A stretch of 32,628 nt of DNA from an uncultured Bacteroidales bacterium (lineage in GTDB: Bacteria; Bacteroidota; Bacteroidia; Bacteroidales; F082): NCBI GenBank assembly GCA_905233445.1, contig CAJOEP010000042.1, positions 700-33,327 of the forward strand. Direction: 5' to 3'. Shown here one piece after another: positions 1 through 6,801 of the stretch. The notes below the pieces were generated by a model. That model searched no databases. It was not told the origin of the DNA and worked only from the letters and a program-made list of their open reading frames with translations. The position numbers and the translations under genes are program-made. Within the stretch, counting starts at the first letter, position 1. Every line of letters begins with the position of its first letter.

Positions 1-1
1 G

Positions 2-244
2 GCCAAGAACTCTTGGGAAAAGGGTTTGACCTACGCCTATCGTGACAGAAAGGCCAAGAAACGTGATTTCAGAAGCCTTTGGATTGTACGTATCAATGCC
101 GCCGCACATGAGTACGGAATGACATACAGTACGTTCATGGGTAAGATTCATGCAGCCAACATCGACTTGAACCGCAAGGTTTTGGCCGACCTGGCTTTGA
201 ACAACCCAGAAGCTTTCAAAGCTATTGTTGAAAAAATAAAATAA
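2..244 (+). CDS. rplT: 50S ribosomal protein L20, C-terminal part (5' end outside window)
   Basis: L20 binds 23S rRNA early in assembly of the large ribosomal subunit. The reading frame is open from base 2 and already inside the gene, giving about 80 residues: the conserved block [18 protein letters not shown], then [12 protein letters not shown] and a short helical C-terminus ending AIVEKIK. L20 is normally about 115 residues, so roughly the first third lies upstream. The internal TTG at 26 is not a start. In Bacteroidetes rplT usually follows infC and rpmI, which would be just outside the left edge. A strong terminator follows 27 bp after the stop. Confidence 0.95.
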   Translation, partial: AKNSWEKGLTYAYRDRKAKKRDFRSLWIVRINAAAHEYGMTYSTFMGKIHAANIDLNRKVLADLALNNPEAFKAIVEKIK

Positions 245-270
245 TGTTTTCAAAGAATGAGTGGTAAAGA

Positions 271-296
271 AAGCCCGCCGTGAGGCGGGCTTTTTT
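271..296 (+). terminator. Intrinsic terminator of the rplT operon
   Basis: A 9-bp GC-rich stem (AAGCCCGCC pairing with GGCGGGCTT around a four-base loop) runs into a T tract. It lies between the rplT stop and the next promoter, so the RNA downstream is a separate transcription unit. Confidence 0.93.
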
Positions 297-340
297 GTTT
301 CCCTATGTTATTCATATTTTAAAAATTTATTAAAAACCAC

Positions 341-370
341 TTGACAAAATTAAAATTTGTTGTATCTTTG
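341..370 (+). promoter_or_regulatory. Bacteroidetes promoter of small RNA 1
   Basis: TTGAC at 341 and TATCTTTG at 363-370, with 19 bp between TTG and the -7 box, match the Bacteroidetes housekeeping-sigma promoter. The sequence from the -33 to the start is almost the same as that at 1071-1101. Confidence 0.85.
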
Positions 371-375
371 CAGTG

Positions 376-471
376 TCGTTTTACCATACAGCGCAGGTAA
401 CGAAGACTGTCAGCGTCGATGTTTTTGACAGTGACGAAAGTATAAGACCGAGGTTTTACTTCGGTCTTTTT
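376..471 (+). ncRNA. Small RNA 1 downstream of rplT (Bacteroidales-1-like candidate)
   Basis: An approximately 95-nt transcription unit with its own promoter and terminator and no convincing reading frame. Visible structure: stem-loop 376-403 (TCGTT and ACC pairing with GGT and AACGA, loop ATACAGCGCA), stem-loop 407-431 (CTGTCA with TGACAG), and the terminator hairpin 445-467. The published Bacteroidales-1 RNA motif is described as lying downstream of the L20 gene, bounded by a Bacteroidetes promoter and a terminator; position and layout here fit that, but I could not compare it with the covariance model. The 3' end overlaps the stop codon of the convergent toxin-like gene at 456-895, so an antisense role is also possible. 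Confidence 0.65.
445..471 (+). terminator. Terminator of small RNA 1, overlapping the toxin gene stop
   Basis: AGACCGAGG pairs with CTTCGGTCT (one G-U pair) around loop TTTTA and is followed by five T. The loop contains the complement of the stop codon of the minus-strand gene ending at 456, so the two convergent genes share this hairpin. On the minus strand there is no good T tract. Confidence 0.85.
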
Positions 472-895
472 ATTATGTCAAATGCTGTAAGTAGCCACTT
501 TTTTGTGCGTCCTTGTGCCTCTTTTTGTAATGCTATGACAAAGCGGAATCCCTTGCTTTCAAATACTTTTTTCTGATTGTCAGACTTTTTTAGATTGAAA
601 TCTCCGAACTGAACCACGATGGGGATAAAATCCTCTATTTTGAACCCAAGTCTATTTATTCCTTGTTCATGTTTGTCAATTATATGAGCCAATCCATATC
701 CCTTATGTTTTATCGGATTGGTGACTTCTCCCCAAACGATATCAATGAATCCGATATCATCGCGATAAAGCGCTTTTGTACATTCTCCGTTTTGCATTTT
801 ACGGAGATGTTTTATTGCTTCTTTTGGTTTTCTTACAAATTGTCTATAAATAGGTCCAAATTTTCCGATTTCAATAGTTTAATTACATTTTTCAT
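456..895 (-). pseudogene. BECR-fold (phage-barnase-like) toxin-domain protein, frameshifted
   Basis: The intact part (ATG at 797) encodes 113 residues with IGFIDIVWGE, then KGYGLAHIIDKH, and WLLTAFDI near the end. This is the pattern of the phage Barnase-EndoU-ColicinE5/D-RelE-like (PBECR) RNase domain found at C-termini of phage and polymorphic-toxin proteins. The same frame is open upstream of 797 to a stop near 880 and reads GKFGPIYRQFVRKPKEAI, which looks like the start of the domain but has no start codon. An ATG at 895 opens a 20-codon frame (MKNVIKLLK...) offset by one base, so a single frameshift around 850-870 probably separates the true start from the domain. A promoter at 1023-1030 and a 15-codon ORF at 925-972 precede it. 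It could be a dead gene, or expressed only by frameshifting. Family call fairly sure; function inferred. Confidence 0.7.
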
Positions 896-924
896 AATAG
901 TAGCATCATTTCTTTTAATTTTTT

Positions 925-972
925 TTACACAATAAAAATTCCTTTCGCCATCCTGCGAACTCCCAATTCCAT
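925..972 (-). CDS. Conserved 15-residue leader peptide upstream of toxin-like gene
   Basis: A 15-codon ORF reading MELGVRRMAKGIFIV sits between the promoter at 1023-1030 and the toxin-like gene starting at 895. A sister ORF at 14524-14577 reads MGLGVCRIAKGFLLFNV and also sits between a matching promoter/leader and a toxin-like gene. Conservation of start, stop position and basic-hydrophobic character across both copies suggests it may be translated, as a leader peptide controlling the downstream gene or a small membrane-active peptide. Alternatively the DNA is simply duplicated and the ORF incidental. No known family recognised. Confidence 0.5.
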   Translation of the reverse strand: MELGVRRMAKGIFIV

Positions 973-1022
973 TAGTTTTTTGTTTTACGATGCTATTTTG
1001 AGTTATGGTTCAATAACTGGGG

Positions 1023-1054
1023 CAAAGATATAAAAGAATTTTGGTTTTTTGCAA
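1023..1054 (-). promoter_or_regulatory. Promoter of the 456-972 toxin locus
   Basis: On the minus strand TATCTTTG (complement of 1023-1030) with a TTG about 21 bp upstream (complement of 1052-1054). It is divergent from the small RNA 2 promoter at 1071-1101; the two -7 boxes are about 65 bp apart. Confidence 0.75.
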
Positions 1055-1070
1055 TTCAATCTATTATTTC

Positions 1071-1101
1071 TTGACAAAACATAAAATTTATTGTATCTTT
1101 G
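1071..1101 (+). promoter_or_regulatory. Promoter of small RNA 2
   Basis: TTGAC at 1071 and TATCTTTG at 1094-1101. From TTGACAAAA through TTGTATCTTTGCA it differs from the promoter at 341-370 by only a few bases and one inserted base, suggesting common origin. Confidence 0.85.
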
Positions 1102-1106
1102 CAATG

Positions 1107-1249
1107 TCAAATCAAAGTTTGACGTGAAAACATCGAGAGAAACAAGGGTGTACGACTTCCATCCTCGATGTTATCGTCAAGCGTGATGCTTACGCCGTTG
1201 CGATTATTTCGGGAAGGTTGATGATCCCACAAAGCAGCGGCTTTTTTTT
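1107..1249 (+). ncRNA. Small RNA 2, structured, with alternative helices
   Basis: An approximately 140-nt unit starting about 6 nt after a strong promoter and ending in a weak AAAGC/GCTTT hairpin followed by eight T. The core is a rod: TTGACG (1119-1124) pairs with CGTCAA (1175-1180), an internal loop follows, then CATCGAG (1131-1137) pairs with CTCGATG (1164-1170). The first bases can pair instead: GTCAAA (1106-1111) with TTTGAC (1118-1123), which uses the same bases as the rod stem, so two folds exclude each other. GCGT...ACGC at 1181-1194 forms a further small hairpin. Bases 1200-1241 are complementary to 14835-14876. It does not resemble SRP RNA or tmRNA; a 6S-like or antisense regulator is possible. 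Confidence 0.6.
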
Positions 1250-1259
1250 ATTCCAAAAG

Positions 1260-1330
1260 ATCAAGCGACAGCCGAAGCTCTAACCGTCGTCTGGCGCGGC
1301 TCCGTGCTGTAAACCCAGTGGGGACGAAGC
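1260..1330. repeat. Dispersed intergenic repeat, copy A
   Basis: About 40 bases from 1260 (ATCAAGCGACAGCCGAAGCT onward, to CTGGCGC) match 23944-23984 with few differences. The following block (CCGTGCTGTAAACCC and GACGAAGC) matches the same repeat at 24013-24038 but in reverse orientation, so this copy is a rearranged fragment. No coding function is evident. The rest of the gap to 1409 is AT-rich and holds one perfect palindrome, TATCATAAA/TTTATGATA at 1354-1372. Confidence 0.7.
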
Positions 1331-1409
1331 AAAGAAACTATGGGCATATATAATATCATAAACTTTATGATAAAGCCAAACCATAAAATTTTAAAATTAT
1401 AATTTATAT

Positions 1410-2210
1410 TTATAAACAGTCAATTCCTTTAAGGAAATCTATTGTTCCAATAGCTAATCCCGGGAATACTTCATTAACATAATCTTGAAAATCTTTATCA
1501 TCTGTAACCAATTTACATCCTCTTTTTAAATATAATAGATGCAATATGTCGTTAAAATCATTACGAGCAGGTGTCTCATGCATATGTTTTTTTTGCTCAA
1601 CATAATAATAATGTACAAGCATAAAAGCATCTATAGAGTTGTCATATTCTTTTATTAAAATACTTTGTGGAATCCCAAATCTATTTTCTAATCTTTCTGC
1701 ATGATAATTTACTGATTCTAAAAGCAAAGTATGATGATTACCGTGCCATTTGCTATCAAAATCAATAATTGCATATTGATTCCGTAATATATAATTACCA
1801 AACGAACTACTTGAATTGTCTGCTTCTTGTAACGATTTCAAAGCTTTATCAATAATTGGACTTTTTATTTTGTCACAAAATTCAGTGTAATCATTAGCAT
1901 ATATTACAATAGGCAATATGTGCTCTCGAAAAATTTTATAATCTCGTGGCTCTATTTCTGTAAAGCCAAACGCTTGCCATAATTTCAAGCATGGTATTGT
2001 CTGGACCACAAAGATACCGCTATCGGCTAAGTTTTTCAAAGCAGCTCTTTTTTGGTTAAACGTTTTTTCATCCTTTATAGCACACAATAGTTCAACTTGC
2101 GCCCATATTGATGAATAAACATTAGTTGTTGGGATTGTAAGCAGCCTCTTTCCTAATGCTTGTACTGTACAAGAATCTAAATAATACTGTAAATTAAGCT
2201 TTGTTTTCAT
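1410..2210 (-). CDS. PIN-like domain protein
   Basis: 266 residues. The N-terminus YYLDSCTVQAL places an Asp at residue 12, E40 follows, and near the C-terminus comes NDFNDILHLLYLKRG then LVTDDKDF. This D...E...D/D...D spacing (D12, E40, D218, D221, D237/D238) is that of PIN-fold Mg-dependent ribonucleases, but the protein is about twice the usual 130-150 residues; the middle 150 residues contain no motif I recognise. No partner antitoxin lies next to it: the downstream side is the repeat at 1260-1330 and the upstream gene is an unrelated lipoprotein. Low GC and the flanking repeat suggest an accessory gene. Likely a nuclease in defence or stress, by inference. Confidence 0.6.
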   Translation of the reverse strand: MKTKLNLQYYLDSCTVQALGKRLLTIPTTNVYSSIWAQVELLCAIKDEKTFNQKRAALKNLADSGIFVVQTIPCLKLWQAFGFTEIEPRDYKIFREHILPIVIYANDYTEFCDKIKSPIIDKALKSLQEADNSSSSFGNYILRNQYAIIDFDSKWHGNHHTLLLESVNYHAERLENRFGIPQSILIKEYDNSIDAFMLVHYYYVEQKKHMHETPARNDFNDILHLLYLKRGCKLVTDDKDFQDYVNEVFPGLAIGTIDFLKGIDCL

Positions 2211-2308
2211 TGCTGTTTATTGTTTAAATTTATGCAAAGAAAAACAATATTCAATAACTCAACTCCCTAAAAACATACAAATGATAACTGTATTGAGGAA
2301 TGGTACAT

Positions 2309-5230
2309 CTATTCTGCATCACATATAGGCATAATAGTTAAACAATACTGACCGTTTGTATAATTTACGCCACAACCTGTTTCTGAACAATGTAAACTAT
2401 AGTAGTAAACTAAAGTATTGTCCTTATTGTTGAATTGTGTTGTTGACCAGTAGAATCCTTGATTATAATCGCACCATTCCCAGCCGTTACTACCATATAA
2501 ATAAAAACCACGCGCAGGGAAAAACACACTATTCCCATTAGGGCCAGTTAATAGTCGTCCATTAACTCCATCTTGTTCTGTCCATATCGATGTGCAATTT
2601 TGAACCAATTCATCAAACTCATCTGAAGTTGGAGTATGCCAAGTATAGCCCCAATTAATAATAGTACCGGGGTGGAACCAACAAGAATTATGTGGAGCAG
2701 AATCATCAGAATACATAATTGTTGACCATCTTTTTCCACTTGGTAATCCTAAATCAACATATTCGTGACCTCCAAGCGAGCCATGACCGTCAGTTGTTGT
2801 GAAGTTTAATTCCTCGCCATAAGCTGTTCCTGCATCGTTGGTAGCATATGCTTTGACATAATATGTTGTACTTGCGGTCAAACCAGTAAGGCTGCTTGAA
2901 AAACTTCCTGTGCCAGTTCCATCATTAGTATGATTATCGCTAATGGTCGGATTCTGACTTGTGCTCCAACACACACCTCTTGAAGTAACTGCTGAATTAC
3001 CATCCGTAACGACATAACCATTAGCAACAGCCGTACCTGAAGTAATAGTTGTAATATTGGAAGTGATTACTGTTGGAAGAGTGTATTCCGCTTCAGTTGT
3101 AAACGTTTTCTGCTCTCCATAGGCTGTACCCGCCTCGTTTGTTGCGAATGCCCTAACGTAATATGTTGTATTTCCAGTAAGTCCTATTATATTGCTTGTG
3201 AATGTTCCTATTCCATTCCCGTCATTAGAATGATAGTCGCTAATAGATGGATTCTGATTTGTACTCCAACACACCCCTCTGGAAGAAACAGTTCCATAAC
3301 CTTCAGACGTGACATTTCCTCCGCTGGTTGCTGATGTTGATGATATATTATATACATCAAAGGTTGTAATGGTTGGTAATGTTATAGTGTGAGCACTGGT
3401 AAATGTTTTTTGAGATCCGTAACTTGTGCCTTCGCTATTGGTGGCGTAAGCTCTAACGTAATATGTGGTGTTTTCTTCAAGTCCAGTTATGGTACTTGTG
3501 AATTCACCCGTTCCATTACCATCTGTTGTATGATTGCCACTAATTGTAGGATTCTGTGAAGTACTCCAACAAATACCACGAGCAGTAACTGATGCTCCAC
3601 CATCTGATGTAACATTGCCTCCTGAGACAGCTGAATTGGAAGTGACAGATGTAACCTCGGCTGTTGTAACAGTAGGTGTAAGTTTGCTTGTTGTAAATGA
3701 TTTTTCCTCACCGTAACTGGTACCTTTACTATTGGTAGCGAAAGCACGGACATAATAGGTCGTGTTATAGGTCAAAGAGGTCAAAGAGGAGATATATGCG
3801 CCTGTACCTGAACCATCTGAAGTGTGTGAATCTTCTGTTGTAGGATTTTGGGTTATACTCCAGCAGACTCCACGAGCGGTGATGCTGAAACCGCCATCAT
3901 CGGTAATTTCACCACCTGAGGATGAACTTGTTGCTGTAATATTTGTAATATCGGTTGTCGTAACAATGGCTAATCCTTCTTGGGTTGTAAAGCTGCGTTC
4001 CTCGCCATAGGAAGTGCCATGAGAATTGGTTGCATAGGCTCTGACGTAGTAAGTTACATTATTATTTAGACCTGTAATTGAGGATGTGAATTCACCAACA
4101 CCAGTACCGTCGGTGGTATGACTGTCGCTTATTGTTGGACTCTGGCTTGTGCTCCAACATACTCCACGAGCACTTATTGTCCCACCACCACTATTAGTAA
4201 CCTCGCCGCCACAGGAAGCTGAAGATGCTGTGATGCCTGTAACAGATTTTGTGGTCACAGTCGGCATACCCATTTGAGTTGTAAACTCAACTTCATTGCC
4301 ATAACTTGTTCCATAATCGCTTGTAGCGTAAGCTCTTACATAGTATTTTACATTAGCAGTCAAGCTGGTGATTTCTGAATCAAATTCTCCGATTCCATTA
4401 CCGTCAATTGTAAGATTATCATTGGTAGTTGGATTATGTTCTATGCCCCAACAAACACCCCGGCTTGTGATTTCCATACCACCATTGTTTGTAATACTAC
4501 CACCACATATAGCGGTTATTTCAGTAATATTTGTTACAGACTTGGTTGTTATAGAAGCAAGTGCAGCCGAAGTGGTGAATGACACTTCACCACCATATCC
4601 AGTGCCTCCTGAATTTGTGGCATAAGCACGCACATAATACAATGTATTCGGTATTAATTCTGTTATATTACTTACATAAGTATCACCATCAGATTCATCT
4701 GATGTATGCGAGTCAGCAATAGTAGGATGTTTATCTGTACTCCAACATACACCCTTTTCTGTTATATCGCTACCACCATCATCAGTAATAGTTCCACCAG
4801 ATACAGCACTGTTAGATGAAATAGATGTTATTGGAATAGTAACAACCGTAGGAGTTACAATAGCATGTTCTGTTGTAAAATCCTTAATATCTGTGAAGAT
4901 TATGTTTATTCCGTTTGAATATCTAAAACGATAATAATATTTTGTGTCTGAAGTAAGATTGCTAATAGTGGCTGTAATTGTTTTGTTATCAAGCACAGCA
5001 TCAGTTTCAATAGCATCAGCCATGCTACTACTTGTACTTGTATAGACCTTTATTTGAGGTATTGAGCCTGGATAGGTATAGTTGGCGGTTATTGTTGCGG
5101 TGTATGGTGTAACAGCAACTGATTCCTCGGATAATTCCAAGTTATATATCTTAAGCTCTGGTCTTTTCTTGCATGTTGTAAGAACCAATGCTGAAAGAAC
5201 TATTAATAATATGTATAATGATCGTTTCAT
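2309..5230 (-). CDS. Surface lipoprotein with seven Fn3-like repeats and a FISUMP-like C-terminal domain
   Basis: 973 residues. A lipobox (VLTTC, Cys20) marks it as a lipoprotein, probably displayed at the cell surface. Residues 25-120 form a first divergent unit (YYYRFRYSNG). Residues about 125-815 are seven tandem units of about 95-100 residues, each with a CGG or SGG turn, RGVCWST, PTI, TYYVRAYATN and SYGEE followed by FTT; they resemble fibronectin-type-III-like beta domains common in Bacteroidetes surface proteins. Residues 821-973 start GHEYVDLGLPSGKRWST and contain PARGFYLYG and FYWSTT, the pattern of the Fibrobacter-paralogous (FISUMP/DUF1566-like) domain. The start codon is 5 bp from the stop of the upstream outer-membrane protein gene, so they form an operon. 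Binding or adhesion is likely; the ligand is unknown. Confidence 0.8.
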   Translation of the reverse strand: MKRSLYILLIVLSALVLTTCKKRPELKIYNLELSEESVAVTPYTATITANYTYPGSIPQIKVYTSTSSSMADAIETDAVLDNKTITATISNLTSDTKYYYRFRYSNGINIIFTDIKDFTTEHAIVTPTVVTIPITSISSNSAVSGGTITDDGGSDITEKGVCWSTDKHPTIADSHTSDESDGDTYVSNITELIPNTLYYVRAYATNSGGTGYGGEVSFTTSAALASITTKSVTNITEITAICGGSITNNGGMEITSRGVCWGIEHNPTTNDNLTIDGNGIGEFDSEITSLTANVKYYVRAYATSDYGTSYGNEVEFTTQMGMPTVTTKSVTGITASSASCGGEVTNSGGGTISARGVCWSTSQSPTISDSHTTDGTGVGEFTSSITGLNNNVTYYVRAYATNSHGTSYGEERSFTTQEGLAIVTTTDITNITATSSSSGGEITDDGGFSITARGVCWSITQNPTTEDSHTSDGSGTGAYISSLTSLTYNTTYYVRAFATNSKGTSYGEEKSFTTSKLTPTVTTAEVTSVTSNSAVSGGNVTSDGGASVTARGICWSTSQNPTISGNHTTDGNGTGEFTSTITGLEENTTYYVRAYATNSEGTSYGSQKTFTSAHTITLPTITTFDVYNISSTSATSGGNVTSEGYGTVSSRGVCWSTNQNPSISDYHSNDGNGIGTFTSNIIGLTGNTTYYVRAFATNEAGTAYGEQKTFTTEAEYTLPTVITSNITTITSGTAVANGYVVTDGNSAVTSRGVCWSTSQNPTISDNHTNDGTGTGSFSSSLTGLTASTTYYVKAYATNDAGTAYGEELNFTTTDGHGSLGGHEYVDLGLPSGKRWSTIMYSDDSAPHNSCWFHPGTIINWGYTWHTPTSDEFDELVQNCTSIWTEQDGVNGRLLTGPNGNSVFFPARGFYLYGSNGWEWCDYNQGFYWSTTQFNNKDNTLVYYYSLHCSETGCGVNYTNGQYCLTIMPICDAE
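2788..4858 (-). repeat. Seven tandem ~290-bp coding repeats
   Basis: DNA encoding repeats 1-7 of the lipoprotein. Repeats share words such as the codons for GVCWST, YYVRAYATN and GTSYGEE, but each repeat has diverged, so they look old rather than freshly expanded. Repeats 6 and 7 begin TLPT and use AGTAYGE where the others have GTSYGE. Confidence 0.8.
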
Positions 5231-5235
5231 AGCTA

Positions 5236-6201
5236 TTATCTTAAGAATCCTAAACCAAGTCCTAAACGAGCTTCAAATACTTTGAAGTTAGTGGTAACCG
5301 CATCGAGTGTAACTACAAATTTACCCACTTTATACATGGCACCGAGTGAAATATCGAGGCCAGTTGCACTAACATCTTTATTCTTAACCAATTGGTTGTT
5401 GGTAGTTTCATAGACGGTGTTTCTTACTCCATAGCCAGCACCGATTTTTAATGTTAATGGCTTTGCAATCTTGTAGATAAATCCAGCCATAATTGACAGA
5501 TTAGTGTGATATTCTGTTCCGTTATAATCAGGATAGTAGTCACCAACCATCAGATTATCATCACATTCATAATCGCTGGAGAATCCATTAAAGTCAAAGT
5601 TTGTCATTGCCGACACAAACCAGCCATATTTTTTATAGCTACCATAAGTTAAACCATAAGACAAATCGCCAAGGCTATTATAGGCAGCGTTCAATGTAAT
5701 GAAATTTGTAATGCCTTTAGGCTCTTTGGTTATTTCGTTTTGCATTTCCTGATTGATAGTTTCAAGTTCTTCGATGCGGTTTTTCAATTGTTCTTGGACA
5801 ATATTGGAATCGGATTTGTTGACGAGAGTTAATTCATAGCCTTTCTTGGGCTCCATATCGAATGGGAACCAAAATTCTGTTGAGCTTAAATCGGGATGGG
5901 ATATTTTGAGATACGAGGCCTTGTATGTTAAATAAAGCCAGACTTCACCTACTTTATATTCACATTCGATGAAGGTGGCTGCGTCACCTTGGAAAAGGAG
6001 TTCACGACGTTGTTTGTCGTTGATGTTCTCGGTTTTAACCTTGACAACGGCATATGGAACATCATTGTCGTCGGATTGGATGTCGAGGTTGATGTTGACA
6101 AAGCCGGGGACTTCTTTGAAGGAATCGGTTTTTACCTCAAGTTGAGCGTTAGCGCAAACTGAGAAAAATAATACAACAAATAAAACTATATATCTTTTCA
6201 T
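5236..6201 (-). CDS. Secreted/outer-membrane beta-barrel protein
   Basis: The start is placed at the ATG at 6201 because it begins a clean signal peptide (MKRYIVLFVVLFFSVCANAQ, cleavage after ANA); the open frame upstream lies in the structured leader. Mature domains: a soluble beta-rich part (about 21-150), a short coiled coil (QLKNRIEELETINQEMQNEI, about 155-175) and a C-terminal half of alternating aromatic/glycine strands (LSYGLTYGSYKKYGWFVSAM ... LGLGLGFLR) typical of small outer-membrane barrels, ending in an aromatic-containing strand. The coiled coil between periplasmic and barrel parts is a common anchor layout. It is followed after 5 bp by the repeat lipoprotein, which may be displayed with it. 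No specific family recognised. Confidence 0.75.
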   Translation of the reverse strand: MKRYIVLFVVLFFSVCANAQLEVKTDSFKEVPGFVNINLDIQSDDNDVPYAVVKVKTENINDKQRRELLFQGDAATFIECEYKVGEVWLYLTYKASYLKISHPDLSSTEFWFPFDMEPKKGYELTLVNKSDSNIVQEQLKNRIEELETINQEMQNEITKEPKGITNFITLNAAYNSLGDLSYGLTYGSYKKYGWFVSAMTNFDFNGFSSDYECDDNLMVGDYYPDYNGTEYHTNLSIMAGFIYKIAKPLTLKIGAGYGVRNTVYETTNNQLVKNKDVSATGLDISLGAMYKVGKFVVTLDAVTTNFKVFEARLGLGLGFLR

Positions 6202-6221
6202 ATTTAATATTCTAAAAAAAA

Positions 6222-6431
6222 CCGTGAACCAATTGTTTGGACCGAGGTTCTCGACAACCCATAACCACAAACAAGAAAGCTCACGGTCAAATCCGAGAGC
6301 GTTTCTCATTTCTTCTGTGGTTATTTTGAAATTGTCGAGATTTCGATCCGCAAAGAAAAGCGATAACGCCTTTTTAATATGTCTTTATAATTTATTTAAC
6401 TGTCTGTTTCTTAATCTATTTGTTTAATTTG
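6222..6431 (-). ncRNA. Long structured leader or free RNA upstream of the outer-membrane protein
   Basis: A promoter box (complement of 6438-6445) would start a transcript near 6431, about 230 nt before the 6201 ATG. It contains a long imperfect inverted repeat: 6239-6268 pairs with 6317-6349 over about 30 positions (core TCTCGACAA with TTGTCGAGA, and ATAACCAC with GTGGTTAT), with an inner stem AGAAAGCTC against GAGCGTTTCT. TCACGG at 6281-6286 can also pair with CCGTGA at 6222-6227, directly before eight U on the minus strand. The layout suits an attenuator or a separate small RNA ending at 6214-6222. No known RNA family recognised. Confidence 0.5.
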
Positions 6432-6437
6432 ACACTG

Positions 6438-6445
6438 CAAATTTA
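6438..6445 (-). promoter_or_regulatory. -7 box of the structured leader/outer-membrane operon
   Basis: TAAATTTG on the minus strand matches TAnnTTTG and is followed by GCAGTGTC, a start-site context similar to small RNA 1. Confidence 0.55.
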
Positions 6446-6483
6446 CTAATTATTTTTTATTTCAAAAACAAATTCAGTAAATC

Positions 6484-6657
6484 TTATTGATATATAACTA
6501 TCTCACTCCCAAGATAAACTGAATTAGCAACTTCCGTTCCATCCTCGGAGATGAAGCCGAGATATAGTTGAATGGTGTCGCCAAGCCAGTCGGGTGGAAG
6601 GTTCAAGACAATCGATTGGCTCGACCTTGTGGATATAAATGTTTTATATTCAATAAG
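6484..6657 (-). pseudogene. 3' remnant of a DUF6266-type gene
   Basis: A 57-codon minus-strand frame without a start codon, bounded upstream by an in-frame stop at 6658-6660. It reads STRSSQSIVLNLPPDWLGD then LYLGFISEDGTEVANSVYLG. This matches the C-terminal end of DUF6266 proteins of Bacteroidetes, where a Pro-x-x-Trp motif is followed by a strand and an SxSxYLG ending. The whole domain is about 200 residues, so only the last quarter remains. There is no promoter. The flanks (6446-6483 and 6658-6800) are AT-rich and hold no other recognisable gene. Confidence 0.6.
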
Positions 6658-6801
6658 TTAGATGCAAATATTAAAATTTATTAACATTTAAAAAAGCATT
6701 AAATCCCCCAAAAATAGTTTGTAAATAGCTGAAATACAATTATTTAGAACGATGTTGAAAACTTAGTCGTTTTTCGTACGACTAATTCGTTTGAAGGGTC
6801 G

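Noticed and set aside
373..576. 67-codon ORF starting inside small RNA 1
   Set aside because: It begins within the RNA, crosses its terminator and then is antisense to the toxin-like gene; no support as a protein.
663..935. 90-codon plus-strand ORF opposite the toxin-like gene
   Set aside because: It is the reverse-strand shadow of the BECR gene and its leader; composition is low-complexity Phe/Ser/Ile with no promoter.
1107..1241. Minus-strand frame through small RNA 2 (AAALWDHQPSR...)
   Set aside because: An in-frame stop lies directly before the first codons and no start exists; the plus-strand promoter and T tract favour an RNA. The shared 42 nt is better explained by copying of the RNA gene.
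6202..6309. N-terminal extension of the outer-membrane protein (36 codons)
   Set aside because: It lies in the structured leader and would bury the clear signal peptide that starts at 6201.
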